DNA of 64,000 nucleotides from Oryzias latipes (lineage: Eukaryota; Chordata; Actinopteri; Beloniformes; Adrianichthyidae). Below are positions 21,249-32,340 of the stretch, piece by piece. The notes beneath the pieces were generated by a model. That model saw nothing but the letters and a program-made list of their open reading frames with translations, was not told the DNA's origin and ran no database searches. The position numbers were made by a program, and so were the translations under genes. Location: positions 775,001 to 839,000 of the forward strand of contig NC_019877.2 in assembly GCF_002234675.1 (NCBI RefSeq), written 5' to 3'. Every line of letters begins with the position of its first letter. Position 1 is the first letter of the stretch.

Positions 21249-23237
21249 GATGCCATTGCCCCTATGAAAGTTAAATTGAGAAAACATAGACAGAAAGCTC
21301 CCTGGAGGAATGATGATCTAGTCAGGGCACAGAAACAACTGTGCCGCAGAGCCGAGCGAAAGTGGCGCAAGTCAAAACTCCAGGTTCATTATGGAATATA
21401 TAAGGGGGAGTTGTACGCTTACAACCAGATCTTATGCAGAACAAGGGAAAGGTACTTCTCTGAAATAATTGGAAGTTGCAGCCGCAACTCTCGTATCCTG
21501 TTCACAACAGTTAACAGATTAACTAACCCCCCAACCCAGCTACCAATAGAACTGGTTTGTACACCCAAATGTAATGAGTTTGCTGTATTTTTCAATGACA
21601 AGGTTCAGGGCATTAAAAAAGCCATCAACTCCACAACACATATAACTATCCAACGGCCACCTACTCACTCTAAGCTGACTCACTTTGTACCTGTCACTGA
21701 CCAAACTGTCCAAGAGACCATCACCCGTCTGAGCTCGTCTACATGCTGCCTTGATGTGTTACCCACTAGATTTCTAAAGTCTGTCCTGAACAGTGTGTTG
21801 CCATCTATTACTCAAATAGTTAACATGTCTCTTCAATCTGGAATATTTCCAGAGGCCTTAAAAACTGCAGTCATTAAACCTCTCCTGAAGAAGAGCGGTC
21901 TTGATCCCACTGTACTGAATAATTACAGACCTATCTCTAATCTGCCATTTTTAGGAAAAGTCCTTGAAAAAGTTGTCTACCAACAGCTCACTGACTTTCT
22001 CTTATTAAACAATTCGTTTGATGTTTTCCAGTCAGGTTTTGGACCCCATCATAGCACAGAAACTGCTCTTATGAAGGTAACCAATGACATCCGCCTGAAC
22101 ACTGATGATGGCAAAGTCTCTGTCTTAATCCTGCTAGACCTGAGTGCTGCCTTTGATACTGTTGATCATGGGATCCTTTTGCACAGACTCCAAGACTGGG
22201 TTGGCATCTCTGGATCTGCCCTAAGTTGGCTCAAGTCTTATCTGGAAGACAGGAAATATTTTGTTGAAATTGGGAGTTGTGTCTCAGACTACATGGGCTT
22301 GAATTGTGGTGTGCCCCAGGGATCGATCCTGGGACCCCTTCTGTTCAACCTCTACATGCTGCCACTAGGGCAGTTAATACGCAGTAATAACATTTCTTAT
22401 CACAACTATGCAGATGATACTCAGATCTATGTGTCACTGACAACAGGTGAATATGGGCCGGTGGATTCACTCAGCCACTGCCTCCAACAGATCAGCGCGT
22501 GGATGCAGAACAACTTTCTCCAGCTAAACTCAGACAAGACCGAAGTTATTCTTTTTGGCCCACAGAAACAAAGAGAAATTGTCAGCAGCTACCTTCATTC
22601 TCTGTCTCTTAAACCCTCAAATCAAGTCAGAAATTTAGGGGTAATCATGGACTCTGACCTGAACTTTAACAGCCATATCAAGTCAGTAACATCAGCGGCA
22701 TTTTACCACCTGAAAAACATTGCCAAAATCAAAAACATAATCTCAAAGCGAGACCTGGAGATACTTATCCATGCATTTGTCTCCAGTAGGTTAGACTACT
22801 GTAACGGCCTGCTCACCGGCCTCTCCAAACGAGCTGTAAAACAGCTTCAGTACATCCAGAATGCTGCTGCTCGAGTCCTGACCAGAACCAGGAAGTATGA
22901 TCACATTAGTCCTGTGCTCAGGTCTCTGCACTGGCTCCCTGTACCTCAAAGAATAGACTTCAAAGCAGCTCTGCTTGTGTACAAGTCTCTCCATGGCCAC
23001 GCACCAAAGTACATCTCTGACATGTTAGTGCCATATGAACCATCTCGTACTCTGAGGACCTCAGGGGCCGGCCTCCTGTTGATGCCCAGAGTCAGAACTA
23101 AACAAGGGGAATCAGCGTTTCAATATTCTGCAGCTAAAATCTGGAACAGCCTCCCTGAAGGCGTAAGACAGGCCTCTTCTGTGTTCATGTTCAAATCTAG
23201 ACTTAAAACATTTCTGTTTAGCCGTATATATGACTGA
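21249..23237 (+). CDS. L2 LINE reverse transcriptase (C-terminal part of ORF2)
   Basis: This open frame of about 660 codons belongs to the LINE. Its protein copies element RNA into DNA at the nicked target. Visible parts in order: the linker with WRNDDLVRAQKQL, the RT start with IKPLLKKSGLDPTVLNNYRP, a LLDLSAAFDTVDH catalytic block, GVPQGSILGPLLFNLYM, the catalytic NYADDTQIY, then LNSDKTEVILFG, the thumb, and the C-terminal domain ending MFKSRLKTFLFSRIYD with a stop at 23235. The frame is fully open to the end, as expected for a young insertion. The N-terminal AP-type endonuclease is absent because of 5' truncation, so the copy cannot move alone. It is fused in frame with about 90 codons of flanking duplicate sequence, which is accidental. 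Confidence 0.9.
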   Translation, partial: DAIAPMKVKLRKHRQKAPWRNDDLVRAQKQLCRRAERKWRKSKLQVHYGIYKGELYAYNQILCRTRERYFSEIIGSCSRNSRILFTTVNRLTNPPTQLPIELVCTPKCNEFAVFFNDKVQGIKKAINSTTHITIQRPPTHSKLTHFVPVTDQTVQETITRLSSSTCCLDVLPTRFLKSVLNSVLPSITQIVNMSLQSGIFPEALKTAVIKPLLKKSGLDPTVLNNYRPISNLPFLGKVLEKVVYQQLTDFLLLNNSFDVFQSGFGPHHSTETALMKVTNDIRLNTDDGKVSVLILLDLSAAFDTVDHGILLHRLQDWVGISGSALSWLKSYLEDRKYFVEIGSCVSDYMGLNCGVPQGSILGPLLFNLYMLPLGQLIRSNNISYHNYADDTQIYVSLTTGEYGPVDSLSHCLQQISAWMQNNFLQLNSDKTEVILFGPQKQREIVSSYLHSLSLKPSNQVRNLGVIMDSDLNFNSHIKSVTSAAFYHLKNIAKIKNIISKRDLEILIHAFVSSRLDYCNGLLTGLSKRAVKQLQYIQNAAARVLTRTRKYDHISPVLRSLHWLPVPQRIDFKAALLVYKSLHGHAPKYISDMLVPYEPSRTLRTSGAGLLLMPRVRTKQGESAFQYSAAKIWNSLPEGVRQASSVFMFKSRLKTFLFSRIYD

Positions 23238-23420
23238 AAGGTCCTATCTGCACTTTTCTTTCCTTCCTTTCTTTTTAAATCTTTTTTTTTTCTTTTAAAG
23301 TAAATTTTATGTTGATTATTTCTATGATGTATTGTGATTTCAATGCATTTTTCTGTTTTGTGAAGCACCTTGAATTACTTTGTGTACGAATTGTGCTATA
23401 CAAATAAACTTGCCTTGCCT
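21249..23420 (+). mobile_element. L2/Maui LINE, 5'-truncated, young
   Basis: The insert starts GATGCCATTGCC and ends AAACTTGCCTTGCCT, the L2-type 3' tail of short tandem words. TGAG flanks both sides (21245-21248 and 23421-23424). The paralogous copy at 27788-27792 has the empty site. The endonuclease half is missing. Confidence 0.92.
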
Positions 23421-24637
23421 TGAGGGCTTTTTTCAGGAATTCTTGGAAGAGGAGGACTTCTCCAAACAACCAGAATCTAGGAGGAGGTTGTTTCAGCATT
23501 GAGATCAGGATTTAGCATGAGCTTCAATCCCATTTTTGTTCAATCCAAATGTTTACCGTCATATTCAGGAGTTCAACTCTGAAAGCCACCATGACATCAT
23601 AGACATTAAAGACCCTGTTACCTAGCAACCAAACACAACAAACTGTAGACTATTCAAACTGGACATTTTGGGGCAACAATTCTTTTTTAACTCAAGTTTT
23701 TATGAAAAATCCAAATGATGGAAACAGATTGTGTAAAGGAAATGAGGATCTATTGGTGAGTCACAGTCCTGGAAACATGAGTTGTGCTCTGATGAAGACG
23801 CCTGATCCAAATGTGGATTTTTGAAATGTTCTTCATGAGATTCAAACTGATTGAAGCTTTGAATTAAAGGTGTCAACACATTTCTGCATTGGATTCATTC
23901 TGTTTCAGTGTCTAAGGTTGGTTTTGTGGCAGAAACCAAGTTTTTGTTGAACAGTAGCGTTTGAAAAAGCAGAAAGTGGCTTTGAAGATGGTCAGGAGAA
24001 CTTCTTTGAAGAGGAGGACTTCTCCAAACAACCACAACCTTAGAGGAAGTTTTCTGAGCATTCATAGAATGCTTTTACAATGACTCATCATTTTCCACAA
24101 GAAGCTAATGAGTTTTTCCAAATGCATGCTGGATATTCTTAGTTCTAGCTTGGAAAGCACTTTGTGGGATTTCCCTGAAAAACCTGCTTTATCAATCATT
24201 TTGGTCTCTTTTTCTTCTTCTAAGTTCCAGCTTGGTGAGTGTGCAGGTCGCCATGGCAACCACTGTCCAGGTCAAAGGGAGGACCACGGCCATCCAGTCT
24301 CCAGGCTTTAGGATTGATTTGGATTTGTTAAACATTTGTTTCCCACATTTTAATAGTAGAATTCAACACGGGACATATAGTGGATTGTAAGAATAGGAAC
24401 AAAAACAGCAACAACAAAATAATCCTCCTCCCCTTAAAACATGCATTTGACTCTGAACAAGTCTAAAACAAATCCAAGCAAAGACCAGCGCTGGGGCTCC
24501 TGCTAGTTTCTTTTAGAAGAGCCTGCCTCTTCAAAACATAGAATGTTCAACAACTAGAGCTAAAAATGTCTGTTGGTAGATTTCTGGATGTTGGCCGTAT
24601 CCCAGCGAGCAAGGCCAAGTCAGCCCCATATGGTTTC

Positions 24638-26204
24638 AAAGTGGACAGAAAAGGTTTTTAGGAGTTTCTAGAATGTTCAACAACTAGAGCTAAATGAAAC
24701 TAGTGCATGAAATGACAAAGAACTTCCTGTTTGAAAGGAATCTCATGATGGCTTCCACCTGTCTCTTTACTTTTCCTTCTTTTTTGGGTTTCTCCTCTTT
24801 GGGAGGTTACACAAAACTGCACTTTAACCCAGAAGGAAACAACAACCGTTCCACAATCCCTGAATCCCCTACAGCCTTTATCTAAACATTTACATTGACC
24901 ATTATCACACATTTGATTGCATTTTCTCAGAACAACAAGCACAACTTCCCGTTTGTTTGTGTGTGAAATGATTCCAAAAAGCCATGTGTCATCCTGGAGG
25001 GACTGGTTTCTCATCAATGCAGACCACCAAGTTTCTCTGGTTTCTGACTATTTGGTGGCTGGTAGGCCTTTTGGGATTTTTGTCAGGGAAAGAAGTGAAC
25101 CTGGGCTCCAAATATTGGAAGACACTGATCTAAAAGTACTAGGACATCTGGAGAAAGCTCTAGTTCTGCTCCAACTCAGTCCAAAGCACTGAAGATAGAT
25201 GGAGTTGGATTTGGGAGAGGACTGAGCTCATTCAGATGAAGAAAGAACAAGTCAACAGATGAAGAAGATTTCAGGAAGTTTCCCATTCAACAAGTTCAAG
25301 TTTCCAGAGAGCTAGTTTAGCATCCGTGTTCTGGACCAAACCACTGTCCCTCTGAAGGTCCAGACACAGAGAGGCCCAGAGTGACCCCCATTTCTCCTTT
25401 TTGCTCTCTCCAGTGGCTGACTCCGCCCCTTAGGACGTCCCCCTGTGTGGATCAGTGGTCAGTGTGAAGTCAGTTTCCTGTTTTTAGCTTTAGATTTCTG
25501 CTGAAATGTAAAGGTTCATTCAGAATTCCCCAGTGGCCTCATGTTGGAGGAGGGGCTTCATGAGATGCTGCTGGGGGCGGAGCTTGAACACACACCGCTT
25601 CCTGGAACCCAAACTCAGGCTAAAGAGGAAAAGTTGGGATTTCTGGTGTTTGTAAAGATCTGGAATGGTTTCCTCCCACAAAAAGGCCTTTTTCTAGTTT
25701 CCTGCAGATGAATTCTTTTCCTGCTGGGAGTTCTCATCTGGGTTTGCAGATTCTTAGTTGGAGGAAAACTTGGAGCAAATTCTTCCCAGAAAAAGGATTT
25801 TCTCTGGAGTGAATTGACATGAACAGAGTGAGTTTGGACTGAAAGCAGCAACAGGGAGGAGATGTTAGAGCTTCATCAGAAAACAGCTTTCTGGAGGAGT
25901 TGGAAGACGTCAACAGTCACAGTGATGGTGAGGAGGAGGAGCTAAGACTTCCAAAGTCAGAGCTAAAGATGGAGGAGCAGCAGGAGGAGGTTCTTCACTG
26001 AAGGAGAGCACAAGTCCAGCTTGTCAGTGCTTTGCTGATTGGCTAGTTGGATGTGTTCTTTGATGAGCTTTTCAATCTGACGTCTGCTTGGAGGACTGTT
26101 TTCATCCTTTTGGATGATTCCACTATTTGAACCAGACCTGGAACTAGAAGAGACTCAATGAGAACAGAAAGACAAGAAAGGATCCAAACCAAACTCTTTT
26201 TCTC
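24638..26204. other. No gene recognised; small acidic open frame
   Basis: A word of about 23 bases from 24542 recurs at 24667. A short acidic frame at about 25838-26001 reads NSFLEELEDVNSHSDGEEEE and then KSELKMEEQQEEVLH before a stop. It could be a last exon of an unknown gene, but nothing else supports it. Confidence 0.35.
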
Positions 26205-26750
26205 TCGGGAGCAGGTTTAGTTGAAGCTTAGTTTGTTGTCAGAGAGGTGAAGCAGCATGGCGTGTCGATTTAAAGATGATTTAGTAGATGAAAAAGCTCA
26301 GATAATACTTTTTTCACCGTGAGAGGGTGATAAGATCACATATGGATGTTGAAAAATTAAACTTTTTTACTTTTATCTAACATAGTTATTTGCTTCAGTT
26401 AAGATAACTCCTTTGTTTGTTAAGTCAGTTTAAATATAACACGCAGTTATCAGACAGTTATTTTACTTTCATTCAAAGTAATTCAATTAAGTAGATGTAA
26501 CGTTGGTCCTGCTGTTAGATCGGCACCGCAAAGGATTGTGGGATACCTTTTTCTTTGCCTGTCTGGACGGATTTTGGTTTAAGTGTGGGTTTTTGACCAA
26601 ATGTGTTTAGTTGTTTAGCTGTTTTACTGTGTTGTGCCATGTTTTGCTGAGATGTTTAGTCCTACTGTGATTATGTCTCTGCACCATGAGTAAGAGTGAA
26701 TGAGAGGATGATGAGTTTATATAGCACCCCTACTGTTGAGAATCACATCT
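26205..26750 (+). mobile_element. Harbinger-like 5' arm (left, plus)
   Basis: An ATG near 26259 gives MACRFKDDLVDEKAQIILF, which resembles the start of Harbinger transposases (compare [16 protein letters not shown] at 14313). The sequence is repeated in inverted orientation at 29000-29525. The frame ends soon after in stops. Confidence 0.55.
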
Positions 26751-26825
26751 ATCTGATCACAGATGGATTGGTCCTTCAGGAACCTTATCAGACACATCAG
26801 GAACCTTCACTAAGCCTCATCCTAT

Positions 26826-28612
26826 GTTTCTCTTTATCTCATTTGCTGATTTTTTCTGTGTAATTTATTTCATTTTAATCAAGAAGTCTGAATCAAATGA
26901 TTTTCCTAATGTTCTTCTGTCTCTAAATTAAAAAGGTAATGAGTGTAGAAAGAAGAACGGGATGTTTCTGTCACTTTGGATTGAGGTCAGAATGTGGTGA
27001 TTTCAGGTTTTTGTTGGGACTTTGTGGAAAGAGTTGAGTCACTTTTGAAAACTTTCATCATCTATGTATATTTGTGCAAAAAAGAAAACTGGAAGGATTT
27101 TAAGGCAACAGAGAAGACAGGTTTGATGAACTTCTGCTCCCACAGTCGATGCAGCAGAGACAGAAACTGAAGCCTTCATCACATCACCATAGCTGGATTC
27201 CAGAGCGCTTTATCAAAGCGCCTTAAGCCCGTTTGGACTCTGGCGCTCCACGCGCTGATGAATAGTGGCGTTTGGAGGAAGTGCGGCTGCGCAGTCCGTC
27301 ACTGAACACCGTCACTGCCTGGACCTCTTTCTGGGTCCTAGTGCCCTAAAGGTTACAGCTCCTGGTTCCACAAGAAAAAAGTCCATTCTAGAGGCCACTC
27401 TGACGTCATCATCATCAAAGACAGCGTTACCTAGCAACCATACCAAGACCATAGCAGCTATAGAGGGAAACACAACAAACCATCAACGGCGGTTAAAGCA
27501 GTCAGACGTTTGTTCTGCAGCTCAGCAAAAATCTCTGCTTTAGGTTTTGGGGAGAAAAACAAAGGAAAACACACGGAGAAGGATTCTGCAAAGGAAATCC
27601 AAAGTTCTATTGGTAAGTCAGCGTCCTGGAAACATGCTTTGTTGGTTCTGAAGTGGCATGAATGCAGACTTAGATTGGTTTGTTTCCTTGGATTCTTCAG
27701 ATTGATTCAAGCTGTAAATGTTGTCAGCATAAAGCAAGTTTGGACTAAACTAAAGCAGAAAGTGGCTTTGAAGATGGTCAGGAGAAATGAGGGCTTTTTT
27801 CAGGAATTCTTGGAAGAGGAGGACTTCTCCAAACAACCAGAATCTAGGAGGAGGTTTTTTCAGCATTGAGATCAGGATTTAGCATGAGCTTCAATCCCAT
27901 TTTTGTTCAATCCAAATGTTTACCGTCATATTCAGGAGTTCAACTCTGAAAGCCACCATGACATCATAGACATTAAAGACCCTGTTACCTAGCAACCAAA
28001 CACAACATACTGTAGACTATTCAAACTGGACATTTTGGTGCAACAATTCTTTTGGTTTTGTGGCAGAAACCAAAAGAATTGTTGCACAGTAGCGTTTGAA
28101 AAAGCAGAAAGTGGCTTTGAGGATGGTTGGAAAGCACTTTGTGGTATTTCCCTGGAAAACATGCTTTATCAATCATTTTGGTCTCTTTTTCTCCTTCTAA
28201 ATTCCAGCTTGGTGAGTGTGCAGGTCGCCATGATAACCACTGTCCAGGTCAAAGGGAGGACCACGGCCATCCAGTCTCCAGGCTTTTGGATTGATTTGGA
28301 TTTGATAAACATTTGTTTCCCACATTTTAATAGTAGAATTCAACACGGGACATATAGTGGATTGTAAGAATAGGAACAAAAACAGCAACAACAAAATAAT
28401 CCTCCTCCCCTTAAAACATGCATTTGACTCTGAACAAGTCTAAACCAAATCCAACCAAAGACCAGCGCTGGGGCTCCTGCTAGTTTCTTTTAGAAGAGCC
28501 TGCCTCTTCAAAACATAGAATGTTCAACAACTAGAGCTAAAAATGTCTGTTGGTAGATTTCTGGATGTTGGCCGTATCCCAGCTAGCAAGGCCAAGTCAG
28601 CCCCATATGGTA
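26826..28612 (+). repeat. Segmental duplication, copy 2
   Basis: Shorter paralogue of 19290-24637. It lacks the L2, the SINE-containing 1 kb and two internal stretches. The empty L2 site is GAAATGAGGGC at 27785-27795. One of the deletion junctions carries a perfect hairpin at 28038-28087. Confidence 0.85.
28038..28087. repeat. Perfect 21-bp hairpin with 8-base loop
   Basis: Arms 28038-28058 and 28067-28087 are exactly complementary, with the loop TGTGGCAG. In the paralogue (23665-23955) the two arm regions lie about 280 bp apart and are not complementary. Confidence 0.9.
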
Positions 28613-28998
28613 TGGCCTAAATCTTAGACATATAAGGGTTCAGGAAGTACTATAATTTAAGATGGAAAAACATTCAATTGAATTGGAGTAATACAACATT
28701 AAGTTCAGAATTAGGATTCTTTGTTGACATTTTACATGGTGATACAATGAAATTGCAGCAGCCTTGAAGTGATGACGTTAAATAAAATAAAGTATAGAAA
28801 AAAATGAAAGGATAAATGAAAATAGAAAAGTTAGTTAAATATGTAAATTTGAGTTGTATAAACAAATATTGAGTTGGATAGACACAATAAATTAGGTTGA
28901 ATAAAAACTTAATTAATAGTTACCAATATTTTCTGTCAGTTATTTCTATCCTGTTATATATGTATTCATTTTTTGTGACTCTGACTTTAACTTCAGTT
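28613..28998. other. No gene seen
   Basis: AT-rich spacer between the duplicate and the right Harbinger-like arm. Confidence 0.5.
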
Positions 28999-28999
28999 C

Positions 29000-29705
29000 T
29001 TTCAACATCATGCAGCAATAGGGATGCTAAATTAGCTCATCCTCCTCTCACTCATGGTGCAGAAAGAATTAAACATAGCAGGACAAAGACTAGACAAAAC
29101 ACAGTAAAACAACTAAACAACTAAACACATTTAGTCAAAAACCCACACTTAAACCCAAATCTGTCCAGACAGGCAGAGGGAATGATATCCCAGAATCCCT
29201 TGCGGTGCCGATCTAACAGCAGCACCAAAGTTACACCTACTTAATTAAATTAATTTGAATGAAAGTAAAATAACTGTCTGATAACTACTTGTTATTTTTA
29301 AGGTGACTTAACTAAATATAATTGATTTATCTAAACTAAAGCAAATAATTAAGTTAGATCAAAGTAAAAGTTTATTTTTCCAACATCCATATGTGGTCTT
29401 ATCATCCTCTCACGGTGGAAAAAGTATTATCTGAGCTTCTTCATCCACTAAATCATCTTCAAATGGACACGCCATGCTGCTTCACCTCTCTGAAAACAAA
29501 CTAACCTTCAACTAAACCTGCTCCAGACCAGGTTATGTTCAGAGCATGAGTTGTTATGGCAACTTGACATACCCGGAAACATACCTCCATTTCTGGAACC
29601 AAAAGCTCAGGTTATCAACTTCCTTAGCCTCAAACTTATCGTGGGAGCTAGCATAACCTGCTTTCTGGAATACCCTCCTGAACTCCCAAGAGAACAATTA
29701 ACTTA
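29000..29705 (-). mobile_element. Harbinger-like 5' arm (right, minus)
   Basis: Inverted repeat of 26205-26750. On the minus strand it begins near GAGGGTATTCCAGAAAGCAG at about 29690, passes CCATAACAACTCATG and GAGCAGGTTTAGTTG, and encodes MACPFEDDLVDEEAQIILF at about 29472. This is again a Harbinger-type transposase start, better preserved than in the left arm. Confidence 0.6.
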
Positions 29706-30678
29706 TCTAACCCTACAACTACATCTTTAAATAATCCACCAGATGAGCTTCATCCAGATGGAGTTAGGGGACGACTGAGGGTGCAAGACGAGCCAGAGGC
29801 AGGATCCACAGCCAGGTGTTAGAGCAGGAGCAGAGCCGACAGAATGTAATGTGCACCCTGTGACTTTGATCATGAAAAAAATGTAGCTTAGGTCACAACT
29901 TTAAAAAGGTCTAGACTAAGTTTAACTAACAGGTATTGGTTGATAGATCTATTAATTATAATTTAGTAAAGCTAGTAAATTATAACCATATCATTTCAAA
30001 TAAACTGAAAAAATAAATTGCCAAATATATTGTTTTATTTATTTAAACGTTTCAATTATTAAAAGTGCAACTGCATCTAACCAAGAAACAACATTTTTGT
30101 TAGAAATGACAGACACACACAGAGGGCTTCAGAAACAGCTGAAAATCATTTATTTAGAAACATTTAATAAATATTTTCTCTGATGAACTAACCTGCTTCA
30201 CTTGGAAACACAGGTGTAGACAAAGGTAAACTAGCTAGCAGGTAACGGTTGATGGATCTATGACTTGGTTATCATTTCAAAATTAATTAATTAACAATAT
30301 TATTTCATATTAACTCCAATACAAACTAACAAATATTGTCTTTTATTTGACACTTTGTAACAGGATCCTAAAAGCAACTAACAAAAAAAACCCCAAAGTT
30401 TTTTGTTCAGAATTGACACACACAAGGTGCTTCTGAAATGGCAAAAAAAACAGTTATTTAGGAACATTTAAAAAACACTTTCTCTAATGAACTAACCTGC
30501 TTCAATTTAAACACAGGTCTACTTTACCTTAAAAAATGAACCTCTGTAAACAAAAATCATTTATCACAGAACATGAAGCTTACAGTGATACCCGTAATTT
30601 ATTTATTTTTTGTGATACCTGCAATTATTTCTCCTGAAAAGGAGGAATGATTGTTGGACTGGAAATACAAAGCTGTTT
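29706..30678. repeat. AT-rich region with diverged tandem duplication
   Basis: Two units of about 300 bp (about 29920-30215 and 30216-30520) share words in order: CTAGNNAACAGGTA-like starts, GACACACAC, GGCTTCNGAAA, TTATTTAGNAACATTTAA and GATGAACTAACCTGCTTCA. No gene is seen. The 3' UTR of zinc-finger gene B probably starts at the right edge. Confidence 0.6.
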
Positions 30679-31949
30679 CTACCATGTGTGGGTTAACATG
30701 TGTCGTGTGACAAGAGACCTTTGGGTGAAACCTTTGCTGCATTTTTTACAGGAATAAGGCTTCTCTCCGGTATGAGTTAACATGTGAGATGAGAGATTAT
30801 ACTTTTTCCTGAAATCCTTGTTGCATTCCTTACAGGAATATGGCTTCTCTCCTGTGTGAGTTAACATGTGATGAGTGAGGACAGATCTATACCGGAAACA
30901 TTTGTTGCATTCTTTACAGGAATATGGCTTCTCTCCAGTGTGGGTTAACATGTGAGATGTTAAATGAGACCTTTGAGTGAAACTTTTGCTGCATTCCTTA
31001 CAGGAATAAGGCTTCTCTCCGGTGTGAGTTAGCATGTGAGAAGAGAGATGAGTTTTATTTCTGAAATCCTTGTTGCATTCCTTACAGGAATAAGGCTTCT
31101 CTCCTGTGTGAGTATACATGTGATGAGTGAGCACAGAACTATACCGGAAACATTTGTTGCATTCCTTACAGGAATAAGGCTTCTCTCCGGTGTGACTTAA
31201 CATGTGACACGTAACATGAGACTTTTGAACAAACCTTTTGCCGCATTTTTTACAGGAATAAGGCCTTTTTCCTGTATGGGTAAACATGTGATACTTCAAA
31301 CTTTGAGCAGTTGTACAAGTTCTTCCACACTCTTGACAAGAGTACTTCTTCGTTTTCTCTTTTTTTTTCCATTTCTTCTTTGAAGCAATTTTTCTTAATG
31401 TTTTGTCATGAACACATTTTTCTGTTATTTCCTCCAAGTTGATGTCACACTGACCTGCTGACATGTGAAAGCTGTCCATACTTTGGACATGACTTCTGTC
31501 TCTTCTCTTCCTCTGACCTTTTTTCTGTTGGTCTGTCTCTTCATCTGTAGTTGATGTTGATTCCTCATGTTGGTTTCCTTCTTCATCCTGACTATCAGTT
31601 ACATTAAAGCTCTGCTGATTGTTTAGATCTGCTTCACTGTTCTCATCTTCCTCATAAGTAGGAATCTCCATCAATGTATCAGTCTCCTGCTTCAGATCAA
31701 GCTGCTCTTCACCTTGACAGATGTAGAGCTCTTCTTGCTCCTCTTTCATATGTGGACGTTCTGGTTCCTGCAGTTCCTCTTTAGTTTCTGAAGGTTCTGG
31801 TTCCTCCTGTTCCTCTTGAATCTGCAGAGGTTCTGGTTCCTCCTGTTCCTCTTGAATCTGTGGAGGTTCTGGTTCCTCCTGTTCCACTCTGAAGTTCCTC
31901 TGCTGCTTGAAAAGATCTTCCTCTTCAGTCATCCAATGCTGGGGGAGGA
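30679..31949 (-). CDS. C2H2 zinc-finger protein B, exon 2
   Basis: This is a probable nuclear DNA-binding regulator. A CCCTGCAG acceptor precedes 31949. The exon opens with two bases that complete a Val codon, then LPQHW and MTEEEDLF, in phase with the first exon at 37429-37600. The joined protein is about 480 residues. Its N-terminus is a run of EEPEPPQIQEEQ-type acidic repeats, then LKQETDTLMEIPTYEEDENS as in gene A, then a basic GQRKRRDRSHVQ. Eight C2H2 fingers follow with HTGEKPYSCKEC linkers, and the frame stops at 30679. Fingers 3-5 and 6-8 are clearly a duplicated triplet (NKCFRY, NKDFR, SKxFTQRS). All Cys and His ligands are in place. No KRAB, SCAN or BTB domain is present. Confidence 0.88.
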
Positions 31950-32081
31950 CTGCAGGGACACAAACACAACAAGAAGCCTGTTTACACTTTTAAAACAATT
32001 TGTTCTTTGTTAAGTACCAATACAATTTTTTATTACTTCAGTCAGAAGATAATTGCTTTACATTTTTAATTTAAAAAAGAA

Positions 32082-32340
32082 TCCACCCATTCATCCATTT
32101 TCTGAACCCCTTTTGGGGTCATGGGAATCCTAGAGTTTATACCAGCTAAAGTTGGATGAAGCCAGGGTCCACCATGGACAGGTTTCCAGTCCATCACATG
32201 ACCAAAAAACACACACACTCATATTCACATCTACGGGTGCTATGGCGGGGGCACGAGAAGAACATGCAAACTCCTTATAGGAAGGATCCAGCTGGGATTC
32301 CAACTAGAGCCTTTCTTTCTGTGAGGTGAAAGTTCGGGTC
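32082..32340 (-). mobile_element. V-SINE/L2-tailed SINE, diverged, in the intron
   Basis: The plus strand shows CATTTTCTGAACCCCTTTT, GGACAGGTTTCCAGTCCATC and GAACATGCAAACTCC, the usual order of this fish repeat read from its tail. The tRNA-like head near 32330 is badly worn. Confidence 0.55.

Larger units (their letters stand above)
19290..24637 (+). repeat. Segmental duplication, copy 1
   Basis: Direct repeat of 26826-28612. Blocks 19290-19660, 20685-21248, 23425-23660 and 24130-24637 match in order. The central blocks differ at only a few positions, while the outer ones are clearly more diverged. Copy 1 additionally holds an L2 LINE (21249-23420), a SINE and about 1 kb at 19660-20684, and a second internal repeat of the unit at about 23580-24060. 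No convincing protein is encoded: the longest non-L2 frame (20722-21000) has no ATG start and no domain. Confidence 0.85.
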
